Shown here: piece by piece, positions 42,803 through 54,234 of the stretch
Layout: every line of letters starts with the position of its first letter
Numbering within the stretch: position 1 is the first letter of the stretch
Assembly (NCBI RefSeq): GCF_019857225.1
Contig: NZ_JAFJSY010000013.1
Span: 62,001 to 126,000 of the forward strand
DNA: 64,000 nt
Direction of reading: 5' to 3'
Origin: Streptomyces plumbidurans
Lineage (GTDB): Bacteria > Actinomycetota > Actinomycetes > Streptomycetales > Streptomycetaceae
Notes under the pieces: model-generated
What the model was told of the DNA's origin: nothing
The model's input: only the letters and a program-made list of their open reading frames with translations
Database searches by the model: none
Translations under genes and position numbers: made by a program

Positions 42803-44122
42803 TCAACTACGCGGCTCCCAGTGGCCGTTCTGGGCCGCCAGGGCGTCGGGAGTGAGCGGATTCATAGCGGTGACGTCGCGCGGGGCGATGGAGAAGCCCT
42901 GCCAGTGGATGGGCATGGGCTGCTGGTCCTCGTCACGGGCGATGTGGTGGAAGCCCACGTTCATCCAGACGATCGGGTGCGTGAGGGTCTGGCCGTTCAC
43001 CCACTTGTCGACCGATTTGCCTTCCGCGGCGGGGCAGTTGCCGGTGTTGTTGCTGGCGAACTGCTCGCACTTCTTGTAGTCGGTGAAGTACAGGTCGTGC
43101 TTGGTGAAGCTGCGGCCCGGGTACTTGGTGGTGGGCCCGGGGACGATCTCGTACGAGCGCGCGTGCCCGTCCTTGTTCTTGCCGCTCGCGCTGACCATCC
43201 GCCACCAGCGGTAGGTCTTGTAGTCGCCGGCCAGTTCCTTGGTGACCTTGGTGCGGGTGGTCTTCGCGGTCGGGGCCTCCTGGCCGCGGGCCGGTGCGGT
43301 GACCTTCGAGTCGTACTGCTCGACCTTGGTCTTGGAGGACCCGTCGAGGCCGAAGTCCAGCCGCCAGAAGACGTTGTGGCTGTGGCTGGTGGCGGAGGCG
43401 GAGGCGCCCTTGCCGATGGGCCAGCCGCGGCCGTCACCGGCGTCGTAGTCCTCGTAGGAGAGGCTGCCGGTGGCGCCGACGTTCATGTTGATCGTGCCGT
43501 CGTCCTGGAAGCGCCACTCGGTCATGTACTCGTACCAGCCGACCTGGTTGACCGTGTAGACGAGCAGGTCCTTGCCCTGGGCCTGGTAGACCTTGTTCGC
43601 GCTGTCGCCCTGCATGCGGTAGGCGTGGCCGCGTGAACGGGTCGTGGTGCACAGGCCGTTGACGTTGGGGTGCTGCGGGTCCCAGGAGTCGGGGACCTTG
43701 ACGGACTTGATGGTGCCGCCGGGGCATTCGCCGGGCGCGAGGTTCACCAGGCCCTGGGCGAAGCCGAAGCCGGTGAGGTCGTCGTACTCGACGCTGCCGT
43801 CGTCGTAGGGGACGTCGACCTGGGCGAGCCGGGCGCTGTTGAGCACCTTGATCGGCTTGGTCTCGCCCTTGGGCTGGTAGGAGACGTCGTCCAGGACGAG
43901 GCCCGCCTTGCTGTCGTAGCGCCAGCACATCGTCCAGGTGGTGCCGCTGGAGAGCTTCTGCTGGATCTTGTAGGTGCTGCTGCAGCCGGCGGCCGGGGCG
44001 GCGGCGGTCTTCTGCTCGGCGGAGGCCGGTCCCGCGCCGGCCATCGCGCCGGCGGCGAGTGCGGCCACGGACACACCGACGGCCGTGCGCATGCGTGCAC
44101 GGCTCACTCTGTTGACGTGCAT
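42803..44122 (-). CDS. Secreted copper amine oxidase catalytic-domain-like protein
   Basis: The 439-residue protein has a signal peptide (cleavage near ASA, residue 35). It then resembles the catalytic beta-sandwich domain of copper amine oxidases. Copper ligands are probably H247 and H249 (SHSHN) and H393 (VGFHHIAR). VEYDDLTGFGF (111-121) aligns with the catalytic-base region. At the cofactor site the consensus N-Y-D/E-Y reads W196-Y197-E198-Y199, so the Tyr that becomes topaquinone is present but the preceding Asn is Trp. Domains normally N-terminal in these enzymes are missing; the gene just upstream may supply them. Activity uncertain. Confidence 0.78.
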   Translation of the reverse strand: MHVNRVSRARMRTAVGVSVAALAAGAMAGAGPASAEQKTAAAPAAGCSSTYKIQQKLSSGTTWTMCWRYDSKAGLVLDDVSYQPKGETKPIKVLNSARLAQVDVPYDDGSVEYDDLTGFGFAQGLVNLAPGECPGGTIKSVKVPDSWDPQHPNVNGLCTTTRSRGHAYRMQGDSANKVYQAQGKDLLVYTVNQVGWYEYMTEWRFQDDGTINMNVGATGSLSYEDYDAGDGRGWPIGKGASASATSHSHNVFWRLDFGLDGSSKTKVEQYDSKVTAPARGQEAPTAKTTRTKVTKELAGDYKTYRWWRMVSASGKNKDGHARSYEIVPGPTTKYPGRSFTKHDLYFTDYKKCEQFASNNTGNCPAAEGKSVDKWVNGQTLTHPIVWMNVGFHHIARDEDQQPMPIHWQGFSIAPRDVTAMNPLTPDALAAQNGHWEPRS

Positions 44123-44172
44123 GAAGAGATGACTCCCTTACAGGAGAAGCAAGTTGGAAAAGTGGACGGAGG

Positions 44173-44979
44173 TCAGCGGTCGAGCCTGGCGACCTTGCCG
44201 GCGCTGAGGTCGACGATCAGCTTCCTGGCGTCGATCCACGGGCCGTTGACGACCTTCGGGAACAGCCGCACACAGCGGTGCTCGCCGCACTTGTCGAGCA
44301 CGGCGGGCTGGGCGCCGGGCGTGGCCCGGTAGACGGCACCGTTGAGCAGCAGCTGGTCCGGCGAGGTGAGCTCCTTGCCGGTGGCGTCCTTGTAGTCGGC
44401 CTTCAGGCCCGCGCCGAGCCGGTCGGCGATCAGAAGCCTGGCCGCCTCGGCGTTCTCCGCCCGGCTCAGCGGCGGCTGCACTCCGTGCTGCGAACCGCTC
44501 TCCTCGACCTTCCCGGTGTCCAGATTGACCGTCTTGGTGACGAGGCTGTCGTTCCGGTAGTCGTAGAACGTGACGTCGGCGCGCCGTGGCGCGTTCGCGC
44601 CGTCCGTCCCCTCGTCCTCCGGGTCGACGAGGTCGACGGTCAGTCGCTGCGGACCCCGCTCGCCCTGCACGTTCTGTGCGGAGTTGCGCAGCTGCCCGGT
44701 GGCGGCGAGCTGCTCCGCCCGCTTGATCTCGTCGTCGGTGAGCGGGTCGCTGCCCTTGCCCTTGTCCCCCTCGGCGGGTGCCTGCTGCACGACGCCCGGC
44801 CGGACCGCGCCGTCCTGCCCCGCTGCGGCCGCCGTCCCGGCCGCCCCCTTGCCCCCTCCGGATTCGTCGGCCCCCGCCGTCCCCGGCAGGGTGATCGCGA
44901 CCATCACGGCGGTCCCTGCCACCGCTACGGCCGCACCGGCCACCACCTTTCCCAGATGGCGGTGCACTATGTTGCGCAC
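44173..44979 (-). CDS. Secreted protein resembling the N-terminal domains of copper amine oxidase
   Basis: The 268-residue product has a signal peptide (residues 1-36) and a Gly/Ala-rich linker. Then DPLTDDEIKRAEQLAATGQ and QRLTVDLVDPED, PRRADVTFYDYRNDSLVTK and HGVQPPLSRAENAEA follow the pattern of domains D2/D3 of copper amine oxidases. It ends 50 bases before the catalytic-domain-like gene on the same strand, so gene order mirrors domain order. It may form a two-chain enzyme with it (inference). GTG start behind GGGGGAAAAT. Confidence 0.65.
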   Translation of the reverse strand: MRNIVHRHLGKVVAGAAVAVAGTAVMVAITLPGTAGADESGGGKGAAGTAAAAGQDGAVRPGVVQQAPAEGDKGKGSDPLTDDEIKRAEQLAATGQLRNSAQNVQGERGPQRLTVDLVDPEDEGTDGANAPRRADVTFYDYRNDSLVTKTVNLDTGKVEESGSQHGVQPPLSRAENAEAARLLIADRLGAGLKADYKDATGKELTSPDQLLLNGAVYRATPGAQPAVLDKCGEHRCVRLFPKVVNGPWIDARKLIVDLSAGKVARLDR

Positions 44980-45036
44980 ATTTTCCCCCTACTCCCCCTT
45001 GGTCACGGGAGTACGTGTCTGCCCCACTGGTTCGGC

Positions 45037-45080
45037 ATAGCGCGTATGCCTGGTCGAGATAGCGCGCCTGCCTGGTCGAG
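45037..45080. repeat. Two-copy tandem 22-bp repeat upstream of glgX
   Basis: ATAGCGCG-TA-TGCCTGGTCGAG (45037-45058) is followed directly by ATAGCGCG-CC-TGCCTGGTCGAG (45059-45080). They differ at two positions and are spaced by exactly two helical turns. It lies 100 bases before glgX and 58 bases before the divergent secreted gene, suggesting a regulator-binding site. Confidence 0.75.
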
Positions 45081-45179
45081 CGGTAAGAGGGACGTAAGTC
45101 ATAGGTGGTTCCATCACTTTCGGGGACACTCGACGCGAAGGCGCCACCGGCGTCGCGGTCCAGCTGAAAGAGTCGATCC

Positions 45180-47309
<2,130 letters not shown>

Positions 47310-47319
47310 GTGGTGGCGT

Positions 47320-47351
47320 GCCGGGGCCGTACCGGACGGTGCGGCCCCGGC
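47320..47351 (+). terminator. Hairpin after glgX
   Basis: GCCGGGGCCG (47320-47329) and CGGCCCCGGC (47342-47351) form a perfect 10-bp stem with a 12-base loop, 10 bases past the stop codon. It suggests glgX and treY are not simply one transcript. Confidence 0.65.
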
Positions 47352-47419
47352 GGCCGTTCAGCGCACCCGTGGCGGAAGGGGATGACACGAAGGGCGGCAG
47401 GACGGGTACGTAGGTCTGC

Positions 47420-49783
47420 ATGACACCTGAGCGACCCGAACCCGTGGTGCCCACGGCCACCTACCGGCTGCAGCTGCAGCCCGACTTCCCGTTCGCGGCC
47501 GCCGCGGCCGCCGTGCCGTACCTGGCCTCGCTCGGCGTCTCGCACCTGCACCTGTCGCCCGTCCTGGAGGCCCTGCCCGGCTCCACGCACGGTTACGACG
47601 TGGTGGACCCCGCGCGCGTGCGCGAGGAACTGGGCGGCGAGGAGGGGCTGCGCGCGCTGGCGCGTACCGCGCGTGAGCACGGTCTGGGCCTGGTGGCCGA
47701 CATCGTGCCGAACCACATGGCCATGGCGCCGCGGCACAACCACGCCCTGTGGGAGGTGCTGCGCGAGGGCCCGAAGTCGCCGTACGCGCGCTGGTTCGAC
47801 ATCGACTGGGAGGCACAGGACGGCCGGATGCTGCTGCCGGTGCTCGGCCGGCCGCTCGGCTCGGTGATCGACGAACTGCGCGTCGACGGCGACGTACTGC
47901 GCTACTACGACCATGCCTTCCCGCTGCGCGCGGGCACCGAGGAGCTGCCGCTGCCGCGGCTCCTGGACGCCCAGTGGTACCGCCTGGCGTGGTGGCGGCT
48001 GGCCCGCACCGAGCTCAACTACCGGCGCTTCTTCAGCATTTCGGAGCTCATCGGGGTGCGGGTGGACGACCCGGAGGTATTCCGGGCCACGCACGCGAAG
48101 ATCCTGCAGCTGCTGCACGAGGGCGTGATCGACGGGCTGCGCGTCGACCACCCCGACGGGCTCGCCGACCCCGGCACCTATCTGCGGCGGCTGCACGAGG
48201 CGACCGGGGGCCGCTGGACGGTCGTGGAGAAGATCCTCGCGGACGGGGAGAGCCTGCCGGCCTCCTGGCCCGTGGCGGGCACCACCGGCTACGACGCCCT
48301 GCGACACATCGACGGCCTGTTCACCGACCCGGCGGGGTTCGGTGAACTCCTCGGCCAGTATCGGCGGTTCGCGGCTCCGCAGGCGGACCGGGGCGGCGAC
48401 TGGGCGGCCACGGTGCGCCGGGCGGCGTACAAGGTGATCACGCACGAGCTGGCCACCGAGGTGCGCCGGCTGACCCGGGTGGCGGACCGGCTGTGCGCCG
48501 GATCGCCGGACCCCGCGCTGCGCGACCGCGCTCCCTGGGCGCTGCGCACGGCACTGCGGGAGCTGCTGGTCCGCATGGAGGTCTACCGGCCCTACGCCGA
48601 AGGGGACGCGGCCGCTGTGGTCACCGAGGAGGCCGCCGCCGAGGCCCGGCTCGCCTTCGCCGTCGCGGAGGAGGCGGGCGCGGTCGACGTGGTGCGCGGT
48701 CTGGTCCTGGGGCGGGACGGGGACGCTGACGGGGCGGGGGGCGGCGACGAGTTCCGGGCGCGGTTCGCCCAGACCGCGTCGGCGTTGCGCGCCAAGTCCG
48801 TGGAGGACACGGCGTTCTACCGCTACGTGCCGCTGCTCTCGGCGAACGAGGTGGGCGGCAACCCGGGCAGCCCGGCGGTGTCCCCGGAGGACTTCCACGG
48901 CTACTGCGCGCGCGTGCAGCGCGACTGGCCGGCGACGGGCACGGTCGTCTCGACGCACGACACCAAGCGCAGCGCCGACGTACGGGCGGCGCTGGCGGTC
49001 CTCACGGAGTGCCCGCAGCGCTGGGCGGACGTCCTGGCCGAGGCCACGCGCGCGGGCGCTGGTGTGCCGGACGCGCAGCTCGCCTGGGCGGCCTGGCAGA
49101 CGGTGTTCGGGCTCGGGGCGGCGGACGAGGAGCGCGTGCAGCAGGCGCTGCTGAAGCATGTGCGCGAGGCGGGGCTGGGGACGAGCTGGACGGAGCAGGA
49201 GCCCGCCTACGAGGAGGCGGTGGCGGCGTTCGTCGCCGACGGGCCGTGCGGGGCGCCGGGCGAGCGGGTGGTCGCCCTGCGCCGGGCGCTGGAGCCGCAC
49301 GTGAGGGCGAATGTGCTGGGTACCGCCCTGGTGCAGCTGACCATGCCGGGCGTGCCGGACGTCTACCAGGGCACCGAGGGCGAGTACCTGGCGCTGGTCG
49401 ACCCGGACAACCGGCGGCCCGTGCACTTCCCGCCCGACACCGCGGGCGACAAGGACTCGCTGACTACGGCGGCACTGCGGCTGCGCGCGCGACGGCCGGG
49501 CGCCTTCGGGGAGGCGGCGACGTACGCGCCCCTGACCGCCGAGGGCCCGGCGGCGGCGCACTGCCTGGCCTTCGCCCGCTCCTCCCAGGTCGTGACGGCC
49601 GTGACACGCCTCTCGCTACGACTGGCCGAGGCGGGCGGCTGGCGGGACACGCTGCTGCCGCTCCCTCCGGGACGCTGGTCGGACGTACTGTCCCCGGAAC
49701 GGGAGTTCACCGGGCACGCACGCGTGGGGGAGCTTTTCGGACGGCTGCCGGCGGTGCTGCTGGAGAGGGTCGACGAGGAGTAG
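47420..49783 (+). CDS. treY: Malto-oligosyltrehalose synthase
   Basis: The 787-residue GH13 enzyme isomerises the reducing-end glucose of maltodextrins to an alpha,alpha-1,1 linkage. Diagnostic segments are TATYRLQLQPDF-like (PTATYRLQLQPDFPFA), LVADIVPNHMA, DGLRVDHPDGLADP (nucleophile), VVEKILADGE (acid) and SVEDTAFYRY. TreZ, encoded at 56471, releases trehalose. Confidence 0.95.
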   Translation: MTPERPEPVVPTATYRLQLQPDFPFAAAAAAVPYLASLGVSHLHLSPVLEALPGSTHGYDVVDPARVREELGGEEGLRALARTAREHGLGLVADIVPNHMAMAPRHNHALWEVLREGPKSPYARWFDIDWEAQDGRMLLPVLGRPLGSVIDELRVDGDVLRYYDHAFPLRAGTEELPLPRLLDAQWYRLAWWRLARTELNYRRFFSISELIGVRVDDPEVFRATHAKILQLLHEGVIDGLRVDHPDGLADPGTYLRRLHEATGGRWTVVEKILADGESLPASWPVAGTTGYDALRHIDGLFTDPAGFGELLGQYRRFAAPQADRGGDWAATVRRAAYKVITHELATEVRRLTRVADRLCAGSPDPALRDRAPWALRTALRELLVRMEVYRPYAEGDAAAVVTEEAAAEARLAFAVAEEAGAVDVVRGLVLGRDGDADGAGGGDEFRARFAQTASALRAKSVEDTAFYRYVPLLSANEVGGNPGSPAVSPEDFHGYCARVQRDWPATGTVVSTHDTKRSADVRAALAVLTECPQRWADVLAEATRAGAGVPDAQLAWAAWQTVFGLGAADEERVQQALLKHVREAGLGTSWTEQEPAYEEAVAAFVADGPCGAPGERVVALRRALEPHVRANVLGTALVQLTMPGVPDVYQGTEGEYLALVDPDNRRPVHFPPDTAGDKDSLTTAALRLRARRPGAFGEAATYAPLTAEGPAAAHCLAFARSSQVVTAVTRLSLRLAEAGGWRDTLLPLPPGRWSDVLSPEREFTGHARVGELFGRLPAVLLERVDEE

Positions 49784-49892
49784 GGCTCTGGTAAGCGCGC
49801 GGGGCGGTGGGCGGCACGCGCGTGAAGGCGGTCACGGGGCCCGAGCACGCGCGCGTGGCGCAGTTTTTCACCCCGCTGCGGAGCAGTGGACC

Positions 49893-50801
49893 TCACACCG
49901 GGAGGACCGCCGCCGTCCCCGGCGACGGCCAGGCCTCCCGCAAAAGGTCCACGAAGGCCTGTGCCGCGCCGGTGGGTGGTACGCGGGTGAAGACGGTCAT
50001 GGGGCGTCGCCAGGGCGGGGTGTGCGAGAGGACCGCGCAGTCCTCGCCGACCGCTCCGCGCACGATGTGCGAGGGCGCGACGCACACGCCCACTCCGGCG
50101 GCGGCCATCCGTACGGCCGTCGAGGTGTGCTCGGTCCACACGGCGGTGCGGGGCTCGAAGCCGGCCCTGCCGCAGGCGAAGTCGAGGAAGCGCTCGCCCT
50201 GGACCACCGGTTCCATGGCGCAGCGGATCCAGTGGCGGTCGGCCAGTTCGGGCAGGGTCACCGTGCTGCGGGCCGCGAAGCGGTCGTCGAAGGGGACCAC
50301 GAGGACGGCCTCCTCCTCGCCGACCGGTACGACGGTGCCGGGCCAGTCGGCCGGTGCGGGACCGATGGCCAGGTCCGCGGTCCCGCGTTCGACCTCCTCC
50401 TCCAGCGCCTGCGAGGTGGCGTACTCGTGCAGGTGCAGCAGAACGTGGGGGTGGGCGGCGCGCCAGCGGGCGAACACGTCCGGGAGCACCCCGACCGCGA
50501 CGGAGTGGACGGCGGCGAGGTGCAGTTCGCCGCCCTCGGCGTCGGCCGCGGCACGGGCCGCGCGGCGGGCCTGGACGGCGCTGCGGACCGCGCGTTCGGC
50601 GTGCGGACGGAAGGCGCGGCCCATCGGTGTCAGGCGCACGCCGCGCGGCAGACGCTCCAGGAGCTCACCGCCGACCGACCGCTCCAGCGCCTTGATCTGG
50701 TGCGAGAGCGCCGGTTGCGAGACATGCAGGGCGTCGGCCGCGCGCGTGAAGGACGCCTCGTCGACGACGGCCAGGAAGTACTCCATCTGCCGCAGACTCA
50801 T
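49893..50801 (-). CDS. LysR family transcriptional regulator (next to lpdA)
   Basis: The 302-residue regulator begins MSLRQMEYFLAVVDEASFTR with a standard LysR winged helix (HVSQPALSHQIKALE). ATG 50801 is preferred over an in-frame start at 50834. It is divergent from a dihydrolipoyl dehydrogenase gene across 123 bases and may control it. Confidence 0.9.
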   Translation of the reverse strand: MSLRQMEYFLAVVDEASFTRAADALHVSQPALSHQIKALERSVGGELLERLPRGVRLTPMGRAFRPHAERAVRSAVQARRAARAAADAEGGELHLAAVHSVAVGVLPDVFARWRAAHPHVLLHLHEYATSQALEEEVERGTADLAIGPAPADWPGTVVPVGEEEAVLVVPFDDRFAARSTVTLPELADRHWIRCAMEPVVQGERFLDFACGRAGFEPRTAVWTEHTSTAVRMAAAGVGVCVAPSHIVRGAVGEDCAVLSHTPPWRRPMTVFTRVPPTGAAQAFVDLLREAWPSPGTAAVLPV

Positions 50802-50882
50802 GCCGCTCCCTCCGTCCGCAGGGTCCGCGCCCACGGCCCCCGGAGTGCTTCATAAACATCGTGCATGGGGTCGACAAGAACA

Positions 50883-50902
50883 TTGCCTTGGACTCATGGC
50901 AA
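50883..50902. promoter_or_regulatory. Candidate LysR-binding site
   Basis: TTGCC (50883-50887) and GGCAA (50898-50902) form a spaced inverted repeat in the shared lysR-lpdA promoter region, of the T-N11-A general type expected for LysR regulators. Confidence 0.35.
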
Positions 50903-50924
50903 GAGGTGGGCGGAGGGTGGGGCC

Positions 50925-52361
50925 ATGGACACAGTGGATGTCATCGTCATCGGCGGCGGCACCGGCGGTTACAGCACCGCCCTGCGCGCCGCCGCCCTCG
51001 GTCTCGACGTCGTGCTCGCCGAGCGGGACAAGATCGGCGGGACCTGTCTGCACCGCGGCTGCATTCCGAGCAAGGCGATGCTGCACGCCGCCGAGCTCGT
51101 CGACGGCATCGCCGAGGCGCGTGAACGCTGGGGCGTGAAGGCGAGCCTGGACGCCGTCGACTGGCCGGCGCTGGTCGCCACCCGCGACGACATCGTGACG
51201 CGCAACCACCGGGGCGTGGAGGCGCACCTCGCGCACGCGGGCGTGCGGGTGCTGCACGGCAGCGCGCGGCTGACCGGCCCCCGCACGGTGCGGGTGGAGA
51301 GCGCCGACGGGACCGGTGGTGACGTCGCGCCGGGCTTGCGGGACCTCACCGCACGCCGTGGGATCGTCCTGGCCACCGGCTCACGGCCGCGCACGCTCCC
51401 TGGGCTCGAACCGGACGGCCGGCGCGTGGTGACGAGCGACGACGCCCTGTTCGCGCCCGGTCTGCCGGCGTCCGTACTGGTGCTCGGCGGCGGCGCGATC
51501 GGCGTGGAGTACGCCTCCTTCCACCGCTCCATGGGCGCGGAGGTCATGCTCGTCGAGGCCGCCGACCGGATCGTGCCGCTGGAGGACACGGACGTCAGCC
51601 GGCATCTGACGCGCGGCCTGAAGAAGCGCGGCATCGACGTGCAGGCGGGCGCCCGGCTGCTCGACGCCGAAGTGCTGGAGTCGGGCGTACGCGCACGCGT
51701 GCGCACCGCCCGCGGCGAGACCCGTACCGTCGAGGCGGAGCGGATCCTGGTGGCGGTCGGGCGGGCCCCGGTCACCGACGGCCTGGACCTGGCGGCCGCG
51801 GGCCTGGCGACGGACGCGCGCGGCTTCGTCGAACCGGCCGACTGGTCCCGCCTGGAGACGTCGGTGCCCGGCGTCCACGTCGTGGGCGACCTGCTGCCGC
51901 CGCCGTCCCCGGGCCTGGCCCACGCGTCCTTCGCGGAGGGGCTGCTGGTGGCCGAGACGCTGGCGGGCGTGGACTCCGTGCCGGTCGACTACGCGGCGGT
52001 GCCCCGGGTGACGTACTCGTCGCCGCAGACCGCGGCCGTGGGCCTCGGCGAGGCGGAGGCACGCGCGCGTGGGCACGAGGTGGAGGTGAACACCATGCCG
52101 CTGACGGCGGTCGCGAAGGGCATGGTGCACGGCCGCGGCGGCATGGTGAAGGTCGTCGCCGAGGCCGGCGGCGGGCAGGTGCTCGGGGTGCATCTGGTGG
52201 GCCCGCACGTCTCCGAGATGATCGCGGAGAGCCAGCTGATCGTCGGCTGGGACGCGTACGCCTCGGACGTGGCCCGGCACGTCCATCCGCACCCGACGCT
52301 GTCCGAGGCGGTGGGCGAGACCTTCCTGACGCTGGCGGGGCGCGGGCTGCACCAGCAGTGA
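50925..52361 (+). CDS. lpdA: Dihydrolipoyl dehydrogenase
   Basis: The 478-residue FAD enzyme has VDVIVIGGGTGGYSTALRAA, the redox-active C41/C46 pair in GGTCLHRGCIPSK, an NAD-binding VLVLGGGAIGVEYASF and the C-terminal HVHPHPTLSE with the catalytic His-Glu. It reoxidises dihydrolipoamide in 2-oxo-acid dehydrogenase or glycine cleavage complexes. No E1/E2 genes are near. ATG 50925 was chosen over an in-frame upstream start at 50865 because it gives the standard N-terminus. Confidence 0.93.
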   Translation: MDTVDVIVIGGGTGGYSTALRAAALGLDVVLAERDKIGGTCLHRGCIPSKAMLHAAELVDGIAEARERWGVKASLDAVDWPALVATRDDIVTRNHRGVEAHLAHAGVRVLHGSARLTGPRTVRVESADGTGGDVAPGLRDLTARRGIVLATGSRPRTLPGLEPDGRRVVTSDDALFAPGLPASVLVLGGGAIGVEYASFHRSMGAEVMLVEAADRIVPLEDTDVSRHLTRGLKKRGIDVQAGARLLDAEVLESGVRARVRTARGETRTVEAERILVAVGRAPVTDGLDLAAAGLATDARGFVEPADWSRLETSVPGVHVVGDLLPPPSPGLAHASFAEGLLVAETLAGVDSVPVDYAAVPRVTYSSPQTAAVGLGEAEARARGHEVEVNTMPLTAVAKGMVHGRGGMVKVVAEAGGGQVLGVHLVGPHVSEMIAESQLIVGWDAYASDVARHVHPHPTLSEAVGETFLTLAGRGLHQQ

Positions 52362-52464
52362 GTGCCGCCGCTCGCGCCCCGGGCGGTAGCCGGGCCCGTT
52401 GCGGGCGGCAGCGAATGCTTCCGGGCGCCCCCAGGAGCCTCCCCCACGGTGTTATTGACACTTC

Positions 52465-53766
52465 GTGGAGGGCATGGGGTACTGCGGTTGCGGAAGCCGG
52501 GCGGACGGGTCGGGGGTGAGTCTCCTGCGGCAGCTGCGCTACCCCACCGTGACGCAACTCGTTGCGTGCGCACAGTCGTTGGCCGGTACGAGACCCGGTC
52601 TGTGCACACTGCGGCAAGTCGGCGTCTCCCGGGCCGGCAGGCCCCTGCATCTGCTGTCCGTGGGCCGCGCCCGGCGCGCCGTGCTCGTCGTCGCAGGCGC
52701 CCACGCCAATGAGCCGACCGGCGCCTGCACGGTCCTCTCGCTCGCCGAACGGGTGCTGGCGGAGCGGGAGTTGCGCGCGGAGACGTCCTGGCACTTCCTG
52801 CTGTGCGCGGACCCCGACGGCGCGAGCCTGCATGTCACACCCGCGCCGCGCAGCCTCTACGAGTACCACCTCGGGTTCTTCCGGCCCTCGGCCGAGGAGC
52901 AGCCGGAGTGGTCGCCCTCGGTGCTGCCGCCGCACCTGCTGCCACCCGAGACACGCGCGCTCACCGAGGTCATCGACGAGCTGCGCCCCTACCTCCAGGT
53001 GACCCTGCACGGCACCGATCTGGGCGGCAGCTGGGTGCAGTTGACCGAGGACATCCCTGGTCTCGCCGAGCCGTTCGCCAAGTCCGCGGCGCAGCTGCAC
53101 ATCCCGGTGGAGACGGGCGCCTCGGACGCCGCGGGCTGGTCCGCCTCCGGGCCGGGGGTGCATGTGATGCCGTCCGTGGGCGCGGGCGCCGCGTACCCGA
53201 GCATGCCGGACGACGCGCGCAACAGCACCTGGTACGCCACGCACCGCTACGGCGGGCTGACGGCGGTGGTCGAGGTTCCGATGTGGGCGAGCGACCTGGT
53301 GGACGATCCGGCCCCGCATCCCGCCCCGGCCGCGGAGATCGGGCGGCTGGCACGCCGGCTGCAGTGCGACGCGCTGGAGGTGGAGCGGGTGCTCGCCGAC
53401 GCGCTGCCGCGCCTCGAGGGCGTCGAGGGGCCGCTGCTGCGGGCCGCACAGTGGGTGCTGGATCTGGTGCCGGGCCTGGCCGCGGACTGGATCCACACGC
53501 CGCCCGCCGACGACACGATGGCGTACGTCAGCAGTGTGGACGCGTTCGGCCGCCGCCTGCCGCTGCGGGCGGCGGCCATGCTGCTACGGGTCCTGCGGGA
53601 GACCGGCGACCCCACGGCACCGGGTCTGGAGCGGCTCGTGGAGACCTGGAGCGACGCCTTCGCCGAGCGCTTCCGGGCGCGCTGGGTGCCGCTGGAGCAC
53701 CAGGTCGAGCACCAGTCCCGCACGGTCGTCACGGCGGCACGGTGCGCCCGCGACCGGGCCGCCTGA
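52465..53766 (+). CDS. M14 family zinc carboxypeptidase-like protein, copy A
   Basis: The 433-residue protein has zinc ligands H80 and E83 in GAHANEPTG and H182 in TLHGTDLG, and the probable catalytic Glu in AVVEVPMW. It has no signal peptide and so is predicted cytosolic. The start is uncertain: GTG 52465, ATG 52474 or GTG 52516. It is a clear paralogue of the protein at 54231-55613 (RYPTV, VGxSRAG, HANEP and LEHQVEHQSR/ARQVEYQSR segments shared). It converges on the SSI-type inhibitor gene. Confidence 0.82.
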   Translation: MEGMGYCGCGSRADGSGVSLLRQLRYPTVTQLVACAQSLAGTRPGLCTLRQVGVSRAGRPLHLLSVGRARRAVLVVAGAHANEPTGACTVLSLAERVLAERELRAETSWHFLLCADPDGASLHVTPAPRSLYEYHLGFFRPSAEEQPEWSPSVLPPHLLPPETRALTEVIDELRPYLQVTLHGTDLGGSWVQLTEDIPGLAEPFAKSAAQLHIPVETGASDAAGWSASGPGVHVMPSVGAGAAYPSMPDDARNSTWYATHRYGGLTAVVEVPMWASDLVDDPAPHPAPAAEIGRLARRLQCDALEVERVLADALPRLEGVEGPLLRAAQWVLDLVPGLAADWIHTPPADDTMAYVSSVDAFGRRLPLRAAAMLLRVLRETGDPTAPGLERLVETWSDAFAERFRARWVPLEHQVEHQSRTVVTAARCARDRAA

Positions 53767-53814
53767 GCGGACCGCCGGAGGGGCCGTCCGAGGGGGCCGC
53801 CCGGGGGGCCGCCG

Positions 53815-54234
53815 TCAGTCGTCCAGCGCGAAGACCGAGCCGGTGCGCGCGGTCATGAAGCAGGCGCTGGAGAACCTCTCGGTGTAGTCGACCGTACGGC
53901 CGCTCCACTGCCCGCGCGCGTGGACGGTCACGGGTGCGTAGATCATCGGGCAGAAGGTGTCCTTCACCGGGATGCGGGTGATGTCGCCGTCGACGGCGGC
54001 GAGTTCGCCGCACGCCTCGGCTGCGCGTGCGTGTCCCGCGGGCGGGTCGCACAGCAGCAGGGTGCCGTGCCGGTGGCCGGCGCGGGCGTCGCCCTTGGCG
54101 ACGGTGAGGTAAAGCCAGTTGTTCGGTGGGAAGCCGTGCGTGACCGCCTGCGCCGGGGCCGCGCCCGCAACGAGGAGGGCTGCCGCCGCGAGCAGACCGC
54201 CTCGCAGCGTTTTCGCTCTGGTGCTGATCGTCAT
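53815..54234 (-). CDS. Subtilisin inhibitor (SSI) family secreted protease inhibitor
   Basis: The 139-residue protein has a signal peptide ending near APAQA (residue 30). The mature part follows the SSI pattern: LLCDPPAGHARAAEACGELAAV and a reactive loop CPMIYAPVTV, with M97 at the likely P1 position. Four cysteines make the two conserved disulfides. SSIs inhibit secreted serine proteases (established). It starts inside the stop codon of the upstream M14 gene (ATGA), so the two are translationally coupled, an unusual pairing of a cytosolic peptidase and a secreted inhibitor. Confidence 0.88.
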   Translation of the reverse strand: MTISTRAKTLRGGLLAAAALLVAGAAPAQAVTHGFPPNNWLYLTVAKGDARAGHRHGTLLLCDPPAGHARAAEACGELAAVDGDITRIPVKDTFCPMIYAPVTVHARGQWSGRTVDYTERFSSACFMTARTGSVFALDD

